NCBI GenBank assembly: GCA_030068075.1
Contig: CM057837.1
Coordinates: 21,731,691 to 21,795,690, forward strand
Direction: 5' to 3'
Source: Paguma larvata
Lineage: Eukaryota; Chordata; Mammalia; Carnivora; Viverridae
Length of the DNA: 64,000 nt
Position 1 is the first letter of the stretch. Every line of letters begins with the position of its first letter. The notes beneath the pieces are model-generated. The model saw only the letters and a program-made list of their open reading frames with translations. It was not told where the DNA came from and ran no database searches. A program made the translations under genes and the position numbers. This document shows, piece after piece, positions 9,899 to 19,923 of the stretch.

Positions 9899-10320
9899 CC
9901 CCCCGGCAGCCTGCTGGGTGCCCTCCTCCGCCCCCTCCCCGGCAGCCTGCTGGGTGCCCGCCTCCGCCCCCCTCCCCGGCGCCTGCTGGGTGCCCTCCTC
10001 CGCCCCCCTCCCCAGCCTGCTGGGTGCCCGCCTCCGCCCCCCTCCCCGGTAGCCTGCTGGGTGCCGCCTCCACCCCCCTCCCCGGCAGCCTGCTGGGTGC
10101 CCGCCTCCGCCCCCCTCCCCGGCAGCCTGCTGGGTGCCCCTCCGCCCCCCTCCCCGGCGCCTGCTGGGAGTGCCTCGCCGCCCCCTCCCCAGTACCTGCT
10201 GGGTGCCTGCATCCCCCCCCTCCCCGGCAGCCTGCTGGGTGCCCGCCTCCGCCCCCCTCCCCGGTAGCCTGCTGGGTGCCCGCCTCCGCCCCCCTCCCCC
10301 GGTAGCCTGCTCGGTGCCCA
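9899..10320. repeat. GC-rich minisatellite, period about 36 bp
   Basis: About 12 tandem units of 34-38 bp each start CCTGCTGGGTGCC and continue with CCTCCGCCCCCCTCCCCGG. Length differences between units are indels in the C-runs. The left boundary is the assembly gap, so the array is longer than seen. The minus strand is G-rich with repeated GGGG runs. Long stop-free frames across it on both strands are artefacts of the repeat. Confidence 0.97.
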
Positions 10321-11199
10321 CATCCACCCAGCCGGGCCCAGGGCCTGCAGCACAGAGGAAATGGGCTGAGTGGATCCACCTCCAGCACCCGGCCCCCAGT
10401 CTGCTCAAAAGTCCCTCCGAAGGCCCATGTGATTGCAAAGGGGGACCCGAGGTCCTCCCGCGGAGAGGACTCGTGCTATCAGGACGAGGCAGCCCAGCCT
10501 CACATGATGAGACAGTGGATGAGACGCTGCGATGCTGGGCCCCGAGCACTGAAATGCGCTCTGTCGGGAGGTCCTGAGTCAATCGCCTGTCACTTACGAA
10601 CCACGACAGGAGCCTCGGCGCCACACGGGAAAGCAGCAGAAACTGCACCCGGTTCGCCCACACTCACACCCGGCTTCCGAGCCATCCGGAGCTGCGAAAG
10701 GGCAGTGCCGGCCTGGCTCCCGCCGGCCGCCGAGCGCGGAGTGGGAGCCTCTCCACCTCACGCCCCCCACGACCTCACGGAGGCCGGCTGGGAGGCCTGG
10801 CTGCGGCAGGCTCTGGACTTGTGTGGCCACGGCTCCCCCTGCGCCCCCCCCCGGGACTTCCCCTTCTGAGGTGCAAGGACGTGGGCTGAACGCTGAGTAC
10901 GTGGAGCACGGTGAGCCCCTAGGTGAGTGGTGGGCTCCCCGACAGCGCCGGGCAGGCTGGCCGGTAGTAGTTAGCGTCGGCACTCGGGAGGCCTCGAGGC
11001 AGCAGTGCCCTCGCAGACGGGAAGCTGGGCAGCAGAAAGAGGGACGAAATCACACCCGCGCCTGCCACCCTCCTCCCCGGGTCGCAAGCTGCGCTCTTCC
11101 TGGTGTCGGGGGGGGGGGGCAGCGGGCGTCGACACCGAGATCTATAAACAGAATGATGTTCTTTCACCCATTCCTGGACATCTTTCCTAAAGATTGAAT
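10321..11199. other. Unique GC-rich, CpG-containing DNA
   Basis: CpG-rich sequence without a recognisable gene. Two donor-like sites (GTGAGC at about 10,911 and GTGAGT at 10,923) follow an acceptor-like CCCCTTCTGAG at 10,870; this is weak and is treated as a lead only. An 11-13 base G run lies near 11,107. Confidence 0.35.
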
Positions 11200-11262
11200 T
11201 CTAAAGAGACCTCATACAGAGTCTGGCAGGTGGTAGGGTTTCAATAAAAGTTGGCTGGATCG
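11200..11262 (+). mobile_element. MIR or L2 3'-end fragment
   Basis: GAGTCTGGCAGGTGGTAGGG followed by TTTCAATAAAAGTTGGCTGG parallels the shared MIR/L2 tail (…GGCACATAGTAGGCACTCAATAAATG). Very short. Confidence 0.45.
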
Positions 11263-12149
11263 AGGAGAAAAAAGTATTCTTGGAGAAGTTTGTGACAGTG
11301 CTACTTATCACGAGAAAGGAAACCGGTTCAGACGCCAGACACGAGGGAGTAACGGAGCCTAGTCCGGCTGACCTGCTCTGTGCACCCACAGCCGGATGCA
11401 GGGGGAAGGTTCCACGTGCCCGTGCCCGTGGATGCCGCCGGGAGCGGCTGAGCGTGGTGGGACCGCAGGGAGAGCCATGTCCCTTTTCCCCGGAGGCTGC
11501 AGTAATGCTGTCTCAACGGTGCACATAATAAGGAAAACACTCTCTTGTTCCGTCTTGCCACCGCTTCACCAGAGGTGTTAAAAAGGCCGGAAGGTCGAGA
11601 TTATGCAAGAGGCACGGCAACTCCAGCCTGGGCTGGGGCTCGCCAGCCTCAGGGACGACAGTCCAGCCCAGCCCCGTCCCTGGGGCCAAATGCCTGGCTG
11701 GGGCATTACAATTGCCACCTGCCCCCAGAGCATACCGGTTCATTACAGAGCGGGGGCCCTCGCAGGTGGGCCAAGGTGACCCTGCGGGCGGGTGCTACCT
11801 GTAACGTCAAACACGCCATCGGAGATCGCCCGGGGCTGCTGCCCCCCGGCCCCTCTGACCAGCTGCCTGCCCCCCAGGGGCTTGGATGGGTCCAAACTCC
11901 CCACCTTCAGGACAGAGAGTCCGAGGGGTCCGCCCAGCATGTCCGTGGTGGCACCTTCTTCATGTCCCCCCAGAGAAGACTTTGCATCTCATCTCCAGAG
12001 AGAGAAAGACACAGGAACAAAGGGTTTGCTCCCGGTCACGTGGCCGGCACATGGTAGGGCTGGGACTCGGATCCGGTCCTGACTCGGTACCAGCACCTTC
12101 CCTGAGCCTGCTGATGAAACACAACCGAGGAAAAGCACACGAGCCCCAA
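11263..12149. other. Unique GC-rich DNA, no gene seen
   Basis: No exon or well-defined repeat seen. Stop-free frames up to about 170 codons exist in several phases but show no domain, motif or coding-like bias. Confidence 0.4.
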
Positions 12150-12260
12150 ACCCAAAAGCTGGAAGGACTTTAGGGCACAACCCCTCATTTCTCAGGCGAG
12201 AACACCGAGGCCCAGGAAGGGGGCAGGTGCTGGCCCAAGACAGTCCCGCCAGGCTGCACC
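12150..12260 (-). mobile_element. MIR-like SINE fragment
   Basis: The antisense pattern GCTGGAAGGACTTTAGGGCA, TTTCTCAGGCGAGAACACCG and AGGCCCAGGAAGGGGGCAGG matches the widespread '…ACAGATGAGGAAACTGAGGCCCAGAGAGG' block in a diverged state. Confidence 0.5.
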
Positions 12261-12439
12261 CAAAATGAGGAGAGAAACGTCCTCTGGAGAGCCTGGCTCT
12301 GGGGACCCAGGCTGTCTGCCTGCCACCCACAGAGCAGAGGCCTGAGCAGAAGGGGGTCCCTGGGCTCCCTTCTTCTCAGGACCCTCTCTCTCCTGCCTGT
12401 ACTTACAACACGGGGGCGGGGGTCCCGGGAGGGGGCCGT

Positions 12440-12500
12440 CTTCATCCGTTCCTCCACACAGATGGGGAAACCGAGGCACAAAAAGGGAGGGAGGGCCTAG
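12440..12500 (-). mobile_element. MIR core fragment
   Basis: CCTCCACACAGATGGGGAAA followed by CCGAGGCACAAAAAGGGAGG is an antisense MIR core. It is a short piece with unclear ends. Confidence 0.4.
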
Positions 12501-12532
12501 AGTGAACCAGCAGGGAGGCCGGCGCCCCTCCC

Positions 12533-12625
12533 CCATATTTACTGAGCACCTTCCACCCCAGCCAGGTTCCCGAAAAGTTGTCGGCGCCACCTCATTCATC
12601 ACCGTCCAGACGGCACCTCGTAAAC
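12533..12625 (-). mobile_element. MIR SINE 3' part
   Basis: Starts ATTTACTGAGCACCTTCCAC, the antisense of the MIR tail, and continues to CACCTCATTCATCACCGTCC. Diverged and 5'-incomplete. Confidence 0.5.
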
Positions 12626-13130
12626 GGTTAAAGCCGCCCAGTGAGGGGGCCGTTCGTTCCGGCCCTTGGGGACGCCAGCCTGCCGGGGCAGCATGCCCCA
12701 CAGTGGGCCGATTGTGCGTGCGGGGACCCCATCCAAGCTGCTCTGGCTCCTGGCGGCCGCCGTGCCCTGGACGAGTCGTAGCGGGATCCTGTTTTCGTCA
12801 GTTTCATCTCCAGGCAGGCAGACGCCCGGCTCCGCCAGGACGTTTACCCAACGCCGCTTTGATTTTCTTCAGCCCCGAGTCCTGTCCCGTGACTTACGGG
12901 GAAGCTGTAAACCAGCCCCACACAAGCCTCCCCTCGTGGCCTCCGGAAAGCCCTGGCAGCAGCTCCAGCAGGGTCCCCTCTGCCTTCGTGGGCTGTGGGT
13001 GGGGACAGTGGTGCCCTCCCGATGCATTTACTTGGTGGCCCACAGGGGGACACTGTCCTCCTTGCAGATGGGGAAACAGGCCTGGAGGGGGAGCCTGGCA
13101 GCCCTACCAACTCAGGATTTTGAGTCAGGG
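12626..13130. other. Unique GC-rich DNA, no gene seen
   Basis: GC- and CpG-rich sequence. A 220-codon stop-free frame at 12,502-13,164 starts in MIR sequence and ends in a SINE tail, so it is not a gene. A decayed GATGGGGAAACAGGCC word near 13,070 may be another MIR scrap. Confidence 0.4.
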
Positions 13131-13341
13131 TTTTTTTTTTTCAGTCTTCATTTACTTATTTTGAGAAAGAGCTCAAGCAGGGGAGGATCAGAGAGAGAGG
13201 GAGGGAGACAGAGAATCCCAAACAGGCTCCGTGCTGGCAGCACGGAGCCCAGCATGGGGCTCGAACTCACAAACTGTGAGAACATGACCTGAGCAGAAAC
13301 CAAGAGTCGGATGCATAACCGACTAAGCCACCAGGGGTCCC
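13131..13341 (-). mobile_element. Carnivore tRNA-derived SINE (older body)
   Basis: Antisense copy with a T-rich start at 13,131, the CAAACAGGCTCCGTGCTGGC block and the head ending ACTAAGCCACCAGGGGTCCC. Confidence 0.93.
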
Positions 13342-13944
13342 AAGGTGCAGTGTATTTTAAGGGCTCAGGCACGCCAGGATTCAAGAACCAGCAGGGACTC
13401 ATCTGGTGACAGGCGGGAGGAGGGTACCAGGACCAGCTGCCTCGGGGTGCTGTGTGGGCTGAAGATTCAGCAGGAAGTGGGGCCCCGGATGGCATCTGTG
13501 ATGACATCCCGGGCACCAGATGCCAGGCACAGGGCCCGGCACACGCAGGAACACCGTCCCTCACTGGTCCCTCGGCCCAGGCACCCGCCAGGACCACAAT
13601 GTTCCATCCAGTCCCGGCAACGGAGGCTTTGTGCTCCGATTAATACCAGGTAAGACCCGTCTCGTTCTCTCCTCAGCCCCCACCGGCTTCCTTATTTACT
13701 TGTTTTCCATTTAAACTTGAGGATTACCGGGTGGGGAAAGGAGAGCGGGCGAGCAGGTGGCCCTGCTGATGTCTGGTCCCTAAACGAAGCTCTTCTGCAG
13801 GCAAAGCCCAATTTCCTCCTCCAAACCCTGGAAAGTAGAGGCTGGTTTTCAAACCCGGCTCCTCAGGGCAATGGCCCAGGGGAACTTAGAACTGCCACCT
13901 GGTGTCAGAGCCGTGGGTGCCACTAAAGCAGTACCCAGAGGGAA
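13342..13944. other. Unique DNA with one strong donor-like site
   Basis: A frame open from 13,345 ends just past a consensus donor, CCAG|GTAAGA, at 13,649/13,650. A weak acceptor-like CTCGGCCCAG ends at 13,580. The 69-bp segment between them is open in one frame. Without homology or RNA evidence this stays a candidate. Confidence 0.25.
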
Positions 13945-13964
13945 ATTCGTAGCACTGGATGTTT

Positions 13965-14172
13965 TCGTTATTAGAGAGCAAAGTCTCAAACCCGTCATCC
14001 ATGCTCCCACCTCAAGAAACTAGAAAAAGAAGAGCAAAATAAACCCAAGACAAACGGAGGAAGGAAATAAGAAAAGATCAGAGCAAAAAGTGAGGAACTG
14101 AAAACAGGAAAATGCTGGAGAGTATCAGTGAAACAAGCAGCTGGTTCTTTGAAAAGATCGACTAGAAATGCT
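13965..14172 (+). mobile_element. L1 ORF2 (reverse transcriptase) fragment
   Basis: The DNA matches a familiar stretch of L1 ORF2: AGAAACTAGAAAAAGAAGAG, then AATAAACCCAAGAC, GGAAGGAAATAAGAAAAGAT, and AGCTGGTTCTTTGAAAAGAT. Translation gives the KLEKEEQ…NPK…GRK and …SWFFEKI-like track, broken by a stop and frameshift. It is a dead 5'- and 3'-truncated scrap with no activity expected. Confidence 0.75.
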
Positions 14173-14384
14173 GACCCCTGAACCCTACCCCAGAGATTTC
14201 TTCACTTGGTTGGTCTGGGCTCCGGCCTGGGGGCTGGGTGGTCTGATCTCCCCAGGTGCTTCGAATGGGCAGCCTGGGTGGAGAACCCCCTCCCTCCCAG
14301 ACGCAGACCACTTGAGGGCTGTTCCTCGGGAATAGAGAGCAGGCTGCCTCAGTTGCCATGCCCGCAGAACCAGGGAGGCAGCAT
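14173..14384. other. Unique GC-rich DNA
   Basis: Nothing assignable was seen between the L1 scrap and the MIR at 14,385. Confidence 0.4.
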
Positions 14385-14470
14385 GGCGCCAAAGCCTGGC
14401 TGTGTGCGTGTTGGGCAAGTCCCTTTCCCTCTCTGGGCCTCAGTTTCCACACCAGACTCTGTCCTAGAGC
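14385..14470 (+). mobile_element. MIR SINE fragment
   Basis: GCCAAAGCCTGGCTGTGTGC, GTTGGGCAAGTCCCTTTCCC, TCTCTGGGCCTCAGTTTCCA is a clear sense MIR core. Confidence 0.65.
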
Positions 14471-14899
14471 TGACCCTGGCTACTTGTGCTGTGTGGAGCC
14501 CCGGCTTTCCGGAGGAACCTGGGGACAGCAGGGATGAGTCAGGCTCCCAGTCCAGAAGTCCTGTCTCTCCGTCTCTCCCCGTAGGGGTGGCATAGACCCC
14601 TCCCTCTGGGGCACAGGGGTTTGTCATTCCTCCCTGTCAGCTCTGGCCCTGACTGCACACTCAGGATGCGCGGGCATGCCGGGATATGAACAGGAGGCTC
14701 ACCGACGGTCAGCCATGGAGGGCGTGCCTCCTGCCCCACCCCCTCTTTCGTTCACGAGCCCGGACCCCCAAAACAGCACTGAACTGAACACCTACCTCGC
14801 CCTCGTCTTGGCCGTGTCCTGCGAAGTCCACCGCCTCCCCCCCAACACCCTGGAGGCTGCTCTGAGCGCTGTCCACGCCAGGGACCTATTCTGTCCTTG

Positions 14900-15035
14900 A
14901 TCTGCAGAGTTATGATCTAGGCTTTGTTTTATAGATGAGGACGCAGGCTCAGAAAAGGGGGCCGCAAGCTCCCTGGGTCCCAGAGCAGGCAATGGCAGTG
15001 CTGGGCTGTGGCCCCACTCTGCCTCCGGGTCCAGT
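14900..15035 (-). mobile_element. MIR SINE fragment
   Basis: Antisense MIR core: TTTTATAGATGAGGACGCAG, GCTCAGAAAAGGGG, then a degraded GGCAATGGCAGTGCTGGGCT segment. Confidence 0.55.
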
Positions 15036-15599
15036 GTCCCCCACCCCCCGTCCCTCATCTGCCTGCCACTGGGTACCTCTGCTGGGACGGCTCCACCTCT
15101 TGCACCGCCCCCCCCAGCAGGTGTAGGGAAGCTCCAGACAGACACAGAGTTCTGAGCCAGGAAAAGTTCTCTTGGCTCTGATGGCGCCTTCGGAGCTCAA
15201 GAAAGGCCCCTGACAGTGTGCCCTTCTCGCCCTCACACCAGGAAAAACCAGCAAAGGCCAAGCCCAGAGCCGGCCTGGCGCTGCCCCTCCCACCGTGGGG
15301 AAGAGGTGGGCGTTTAAATACAGAGATGGGGTATTAATGAAGCCGGCCCTTTGAAAGCATCACAGGCACAGAGAGGAGTGCCAACAGGGGTGTCCAGCTG
15401 CAGCCAACCCTGTGCGGAAGGTTCCGGCATTTCTCCGTGGCCACCGGTGGGCACCATCACTGCCTGGCAGCCTGCAGCACTTTCCTTCGCGCAGACCACG
15501 GCCAGGGCTTACTCTGCAGCCCCCACCCTCGAAATGCCCATGTTCCTTACTCTTCCTCTTCCATTCTGTGTGCACGCGGAAGGAGAGAGCGAGAATGTT
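15036..15599. other. Unique GC-rich DNA, no gene seen
   Basis: No repeat or exon is assignable with confidence. Confidence 0.4.
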
Positions 15600-15870
15600 A
15601 CGTGAACCAATAAATGAGCCGCTCATCCCATTCTTTGCAGAGAACGGTGGATTAAAGCCCCGTGAAGCCGATCAATTGCACATCTATTTCTCTAAGGGGG
15701 GCGGGTGGGGGTGGAGAGAGCTTTCCTGAAAGGACTTGGCCTTGAAACATTAAGCCAAACAACTGGATTTGGCAGCGGCCAGCTTCCGAGCATCGCCAGC
15801 CTGAAGAAACTGGCGGCCAGGCATGCCGAGGCAGGGCTGGGAATAATGAACTCATTCAAAGCCAAGCCGG
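15600..15870. promoter_or_regulatory. Candidate conserved non-coding element
   Basis: Repeat-free block with clustered AT words in GC-rich surroundings: GGTGGATTAAAGCCC, GCCGATCAATTGCACATC, CTTGAAACATTAAGCC, AACTGGATTTGGCAG and GGAATAATGAACTCATTC. These are typical of developmental enhancer sequence. An acceptor-like CCCATTCTTTGCAG ends at 15,640, but I find no paired donor. No cross-species alignment was available. Confidence 0.35.
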
Positions 15871-16689
15871 GGGCTGGAGAGTCCATGCACGCGGGGGGCC
15901 TGCACGTCAAGGGGCTGCAGCCCCGGGGGCCCCGCGCGCACCAAGAGCCCGACCTCAGCCCTGCAGACTGTGGCCTGGGCTGCCCCTGGGGGGTGGCGGG
16001 AAGCACGGGTGTCGCCAGAGATTCGGGATGGACGTGGAAGTGCCTGCACATGAGAATTAAGGAGCCCGCCCCAGGCTGGCATTGAACTTGCTGAGGGGTG
16101 AGCCCTGCGGCACCACGGCCTCCGGGGAGTGGGGTTCTCCCATCAGTTGGCTGGCTAGCACCTCCCAGCTCATCAGGCCCTGGACAGAGCGGTCACGCTG
16201 AGCCCTCGGGGCCACCGCCCACACCTTCTCTTGTCTGCAGTCCCGCCAGGGGCACGGGGGCTGTGAATCGAGCCTCAGCTGCCCCATGATCGAGCCCGGG
16301 TCACCCCTTCGAAGCCAAGTTTTAATCCTCGCTGAGTGGCCTCCATCTTCGGAGGCAGCTTCGAAGCCAGAATGGTGGGCACAGTAGTGGGGGCTTTTGT
16401 GAACGGAGCAGATAGAAAGTTAGGGCCTGTGGTGCGGGCGGGCCACCGAGGAGGCGCCATCTGTAAGCTCTGGGCCGCTTTGTTCAGGAAAAGGCGCCTG
16501 CCTCTCCACCCGTTCCAAACTCCGTTCGCCCGTCAGGCTGCTCGGAGCAGCCCGTTACCCCCTGCGGACACCCCTCCCGCACCCGCCGCCCCAGAGGCTG
16601 CTCCGCGGCCCCGGAACGGGGTCTTGCCAGGGTCTGCGCAGGCGGAAGCCACGGTGCTTGCAGACGACGGGCCGTTTTCTCTCAGGTGG
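15871..16689. other. Unique GC-rich DNA, no gene seen
   Basis: GC-rich sequence without recognisable genes. A repeated word TTCGAAGCCA occurs twice (near 16,309 and 16,361). Confidence 0.4.
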
Positions 16690-16830
16690 CTCAGTGGAGA
16701 GACACCGTGAGATCATCTCCGAGTCCTCATCAGCTGCGCTGCCGGGGGAAGGCCATGATTCACGGACGCTCGCCACGGTTATAAATAACCGCACTTGGCT
16801 GCCAACACGGCTGGTCAAGAAAACGGGCAT
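16690..16830. promoter_or_regulatory. Candidate regulatory block with MEF2-like palindrome
   Basis: It contains CGGTTATAAATAACCG at 16,776-16,791, with 7-bp perfect inverted arms around AA. The core TTATAAATAA fits the MEF2 consensus (YTAWWWWTAR) loosely. TGATTCAC lies 20 bp upstream. Function is inferred. Confidence 0.25.
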
Positions 16831-17067
16831 CTGGTGGCCCCTACCCTTCGCTCTTCCTTCCTCGGCTCCCAGAGCACAAGGTGGCCCCAACACGGGACAC
16901 GGTAGGCACTGGGCACGTATGTCGCCCTCCTCGGAAGGCAGACTTGTCCCCTGCAAGCTGTCACAGCAGGTCCTGAGGACCGAGAACCCACCAATATGGA
17001 GGGCTTTGTGCAGACATTGGCAAAAACATCTTTTTTTTTTTTCTTTAATTACAAAGTATTGCTTGTA

Positions 17068-17271
17068 GGGATGCCCGGGGGCTCAGTCAGGAAAGTATCC
17101 GACTTCAGCTCAGGTTGTGATCTCACTGTTTGTGGGTTCGAGCCCCGCATCGGGCTCTGTGCTGACAGCTCGGAGCCTGGAGCCTGCTTCAGATTCTGTG
17201 TCTCCCTCTCTCTGCGCCTCCCTCACTCATGTTCTCTCTCTCAAAAAATAAACATTAAAAAGAAAGAAAAA
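17068..17271 (+). mobile_element. Carnivore tRNA-derived SINE (felid, younger form)
   Basis: Sense copy with a diverged head (GGGATGCCCGGGGGCTCAG), a short CT block lacking one repeat unit, and tail AAATAAACATTAAAAAG. Confidence 0.94.
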
Positions 17272-18734
17272 GCGTAGCTTGCTGCTCTAGAGAGCAAAGC
17301 TTCAGGCTGCCCAGACCACGTGGTCACCCCGGAGGTGAGGCCCAGGCTGACAGGCACTATGCCCACGGACGGCTCCATCTGGACTGAGAACCCACAGAGC
17401 CCTTATATCTCAACGAACCCATTCCGGGGGCCGCAGCTTCTCAGCCTTTTCCCCTCTGAACACAGAGCACCTGTGAGCGGGGTTTGCCAGGAAGCGGCGG
17501 TGGGCAGTGAGACCTCCTCTCGTGGCTGGCGGGGGGCGGGGGGGGCATCGCTGGTGTGACCATCGTGACAAAGGCCGGCGGCCAGCCCCACCTGCGTCCG
17601 CACCCGGCCGGGGCTTCCACGCCCTCCTTGCTCTGCAGACACTTGTGAGGTCAGCGCCAGCCCCCACATCTCAGTAAATGTTTCTTGGATTTTTGGTTGG
17701 GTTTGGTTTTAAACTCGGCGTGTTCCAGCCCCACCGGAGAATGAGAGCTAGAGGCAACGGCGTGGAGGCCGCATGGAGGGACCATGGGAACCTGGGGGAA
17801 CCGGGACCCAGCGGGGCCCGGGGCGCTTCTGGTCACATCGCTGTCATGAGCCCCCCGGCCTCAGAGTTGATGGAAGGCATGGAGAGGAAAGGGCGAGACA
17901 AACAGGGAGAGAGAAGCATTCGGACTGAATCGAGGAGCCGAAGATGAAGTCACGAGGGCCAGGGCAAGAAGGAAGGTGGCCTTGGGCCAAATGACAGGGC
18001 AGGCTGCTCGCTGAGCCCCTGCCCGGACGTGCTGAGCTGGGGGCAGCCTCACTCTTCCGTGGGGACCCTTCCCCCGGGGTTTGGAGGTCAGGAGCGGATA
18101 TGTGCGGCTAGGGGCAAATCTCCTGACTCTGCATCTCCCGAACTCCCTGGGCTGTTCTCTGGGCACCAGCTGCCCCTCAAGGGTGGCGGGCGCTCCCTCT
18201 GAGCGCTCCTAAGTGTATCTGACCTGGGGGGGGGGCAGGGGTCAGAGCCTAGAGAGTGCTCCTGCCGGTGGCATCGCCTGTGGCCCCGGGACTTCTTTGC
18301 TCTCCGGGCCTCCTTCCTGTGCCTTCTCTCCGGCCCGCCCAGAAACCACGGTGCTTCTTCGCTGCCTGTGGCCGGTTTTCGCGCTCCGCCAAGATCAGAT
18401 ACGCGGGCCTCCTCGCCTCTCCCAGGGCCGCGCAGCACGACCACAAACAAGTGCCCCCCCGGGGGTGAGGCCGGATGATCACTACATCCTTGACACAGAC
18501 CGCTTCTGCCCCCAAGAGACTTGTGGGACCACGGTTTCTTTCTCAGAACAAAACTGTTCACAACAAGAACGAAGCCAGTCCGTACTGACTGCACGCCTCT
18601 TCCCAACTCCGCGTTCGGCGACCTCACTTTGGTAGCTTGAAATCAGCCCCAGCGGAAGTATTCAGGCCGTGGCAAGCGGCAAGGGCTGCCGATCGGGGCT
18701 CCCCCTCCACCCGCTCCGCCCCATCCCCCCGAAG
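17272..18734. other. Unique GC-rich DNA, no gene seen
   Basis: GC-rich with G homopolymers (near 17,530 and 18,227). A CTCAGTAAATGTTTCTTGG word near 17,672 is a probable MIR/L2 tail scrap. No exon is supported. Confidence 0.4.
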
Positions 18735-18985
18735 AGCTAGCTGTGACATTTAAAGCACACCACTTGAACTTGATAATCCTCCAAGTCCCTCTTAGGTAGA
18801 AACAATTCCATGAGACGATGATTTATCTGCTCATGTATAAGTAAGCCCATGGTCACAGATGGGTGGCAGGACGATTTCCGCGATAATGACAATAATCCAG
18901 CAAAGATCTGCTGAAATGAACAAACCTTTAACTTACAAAAGTTTTTGAGTCATTAAAATCAGTATTAGCCAGGTGGAGGTCCACA
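18735..18985. promoter_or_regulatory. Candidate conserved non-coding element
   Basis: A 250-bp AT-rich, repeat-free block in GC-rich DNA, dense in transcription-factor-like words: CACTTGAA (NKX2-like), TTGATAAT and TTTATCT (GATA-like on opposite strands), AAACAATT (SOX-like), TGAGTCATT (AP-1-like), and TAATGACAATAATCC. Composition and motif density suggest an enhancer. Conservation was not tested. Confidence 0.4.
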
Positions 18986-19109
18986 GGAGAGCTGTGGCCT
19001 CTTTCCCGCCTGTGCAGAGACAACGGGATAGCCACACGCGAAAGCGTGAGACCGTACCCTTCCCTCGCACCACAGGCGAAACAGAGTCACAGTCAGGGTG
19101 ACTCTACAT

Positions 19110-19712
19110 GGGAGAGCTCAAAATAGAAAATTCTTAGAAGAAAACATAGGGGTCATCCGATCCCGTTAGAAGATCCTTAGAAGAAAACATCAGGGCGTCC
19201 GATTTGTCAAAGGGAGGAGAAAGCCACCCACCCAGTGGAATCAAGTGGAATTCCACAAGCGAAATAAAAGTCAGATCATAACACATGCAGGAGAGGATGC
19301 GGGGAAGTCAGAAGGCTCGTGGCTGCTGGCGACAACGGCTGCTTTGGAACATAGACCGGCGGTTCCTCGAATGATTAAAATTAGGTACCATATGACTCAG
19401 CAATTCCACTCCCAGGTATATACCAAGTGAAAGAAGCCAGAAAAAGAGACCATTTTTTCACATTGTTCTGTTCGTACGAAATGTATGAACAGGGAAACCT
19501 ATAGAGGCAGAAAGGAGATTAGTGGTTGCTTTGGGCTGGGGAGATACGATGGGTAACTAGTTGGGGACAGTGGTACGCAGTTCTTTTAGAGGTGATGCGA
19601 ATGTTCTAGAATGGACGGATGGGGATGGTGTGTGTACATACTAAAAATCACTGAGTTGTATACTTTAAATGGATAAAGTATATGGTTATGGATTCTATCT
19701 CAGTAAAGCTGG
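19110..19712 (+). mobile_element. L1 3' region, sense
   Basis: Starts with decayed L1 ORF2 C-terminal DNA (AAATTCTTAGAAGAAAACAT, seen twice at about 19,128 and 19,171). It runs through the 3' region, where ACCATATGACTCAGCAATTC, GAAAGAAGCCAGAAAAAGAG and AACCTATAGAGGCAG are diagnostic, to the end near TGTATACTTTAAATGGATAA. A SINE is inserted after it. Confidence 0.8.
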
Positions 19713-19923
19713 TTTTTTTAAAAATGTTTAATTTTTTTTGAGAGAGAGAGACAGAGCGTGAGCAGGAGAAGGGCAGAGAGAGAGGGAGACACAGAATCTG
19801 AAGCAGGCTCCAGGCTCTGAGCCGTCAGCACAGAGCCCGACACAGGGCTCGAACTCATGAACTGCGAGATCATGACCTGAGCCAAAGTTGGAGGCTTAAC
19901 TGACTGAGCCCCCCAGGCGCCCC
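19713..19923 (-). mobile_element. Carnivore tRNA-derived SINE (felid, younger form)
   Basis: Antisense, full length. It lies at the boundary of two L1 segments with similar T-rich flanks (AGCTGGTTTTTTT and AGCTGCTATGGGGTTTTTTT), a plausible target duplication. Confidence 0.95.

Noticed and set aside
9899..10320. CRISPR-like array of regular repeats
   Set aside because: Units are directly contiguous with no unique spacers, and the DNA is mammalian; it is a minisatellite.
9668..10663. 331-codon frame through the minisatellite and N run
   Set aside because: It crosses unknown bases and a tandem repeat; its Gly/Gln/Ala-rich sequence is the repeat read in frame.
13965..14172. Reverse-transcriptase gene
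   Set aside because: Only about 200 bp of L1 ORF2 with stop and frameshift; a dead fragment.
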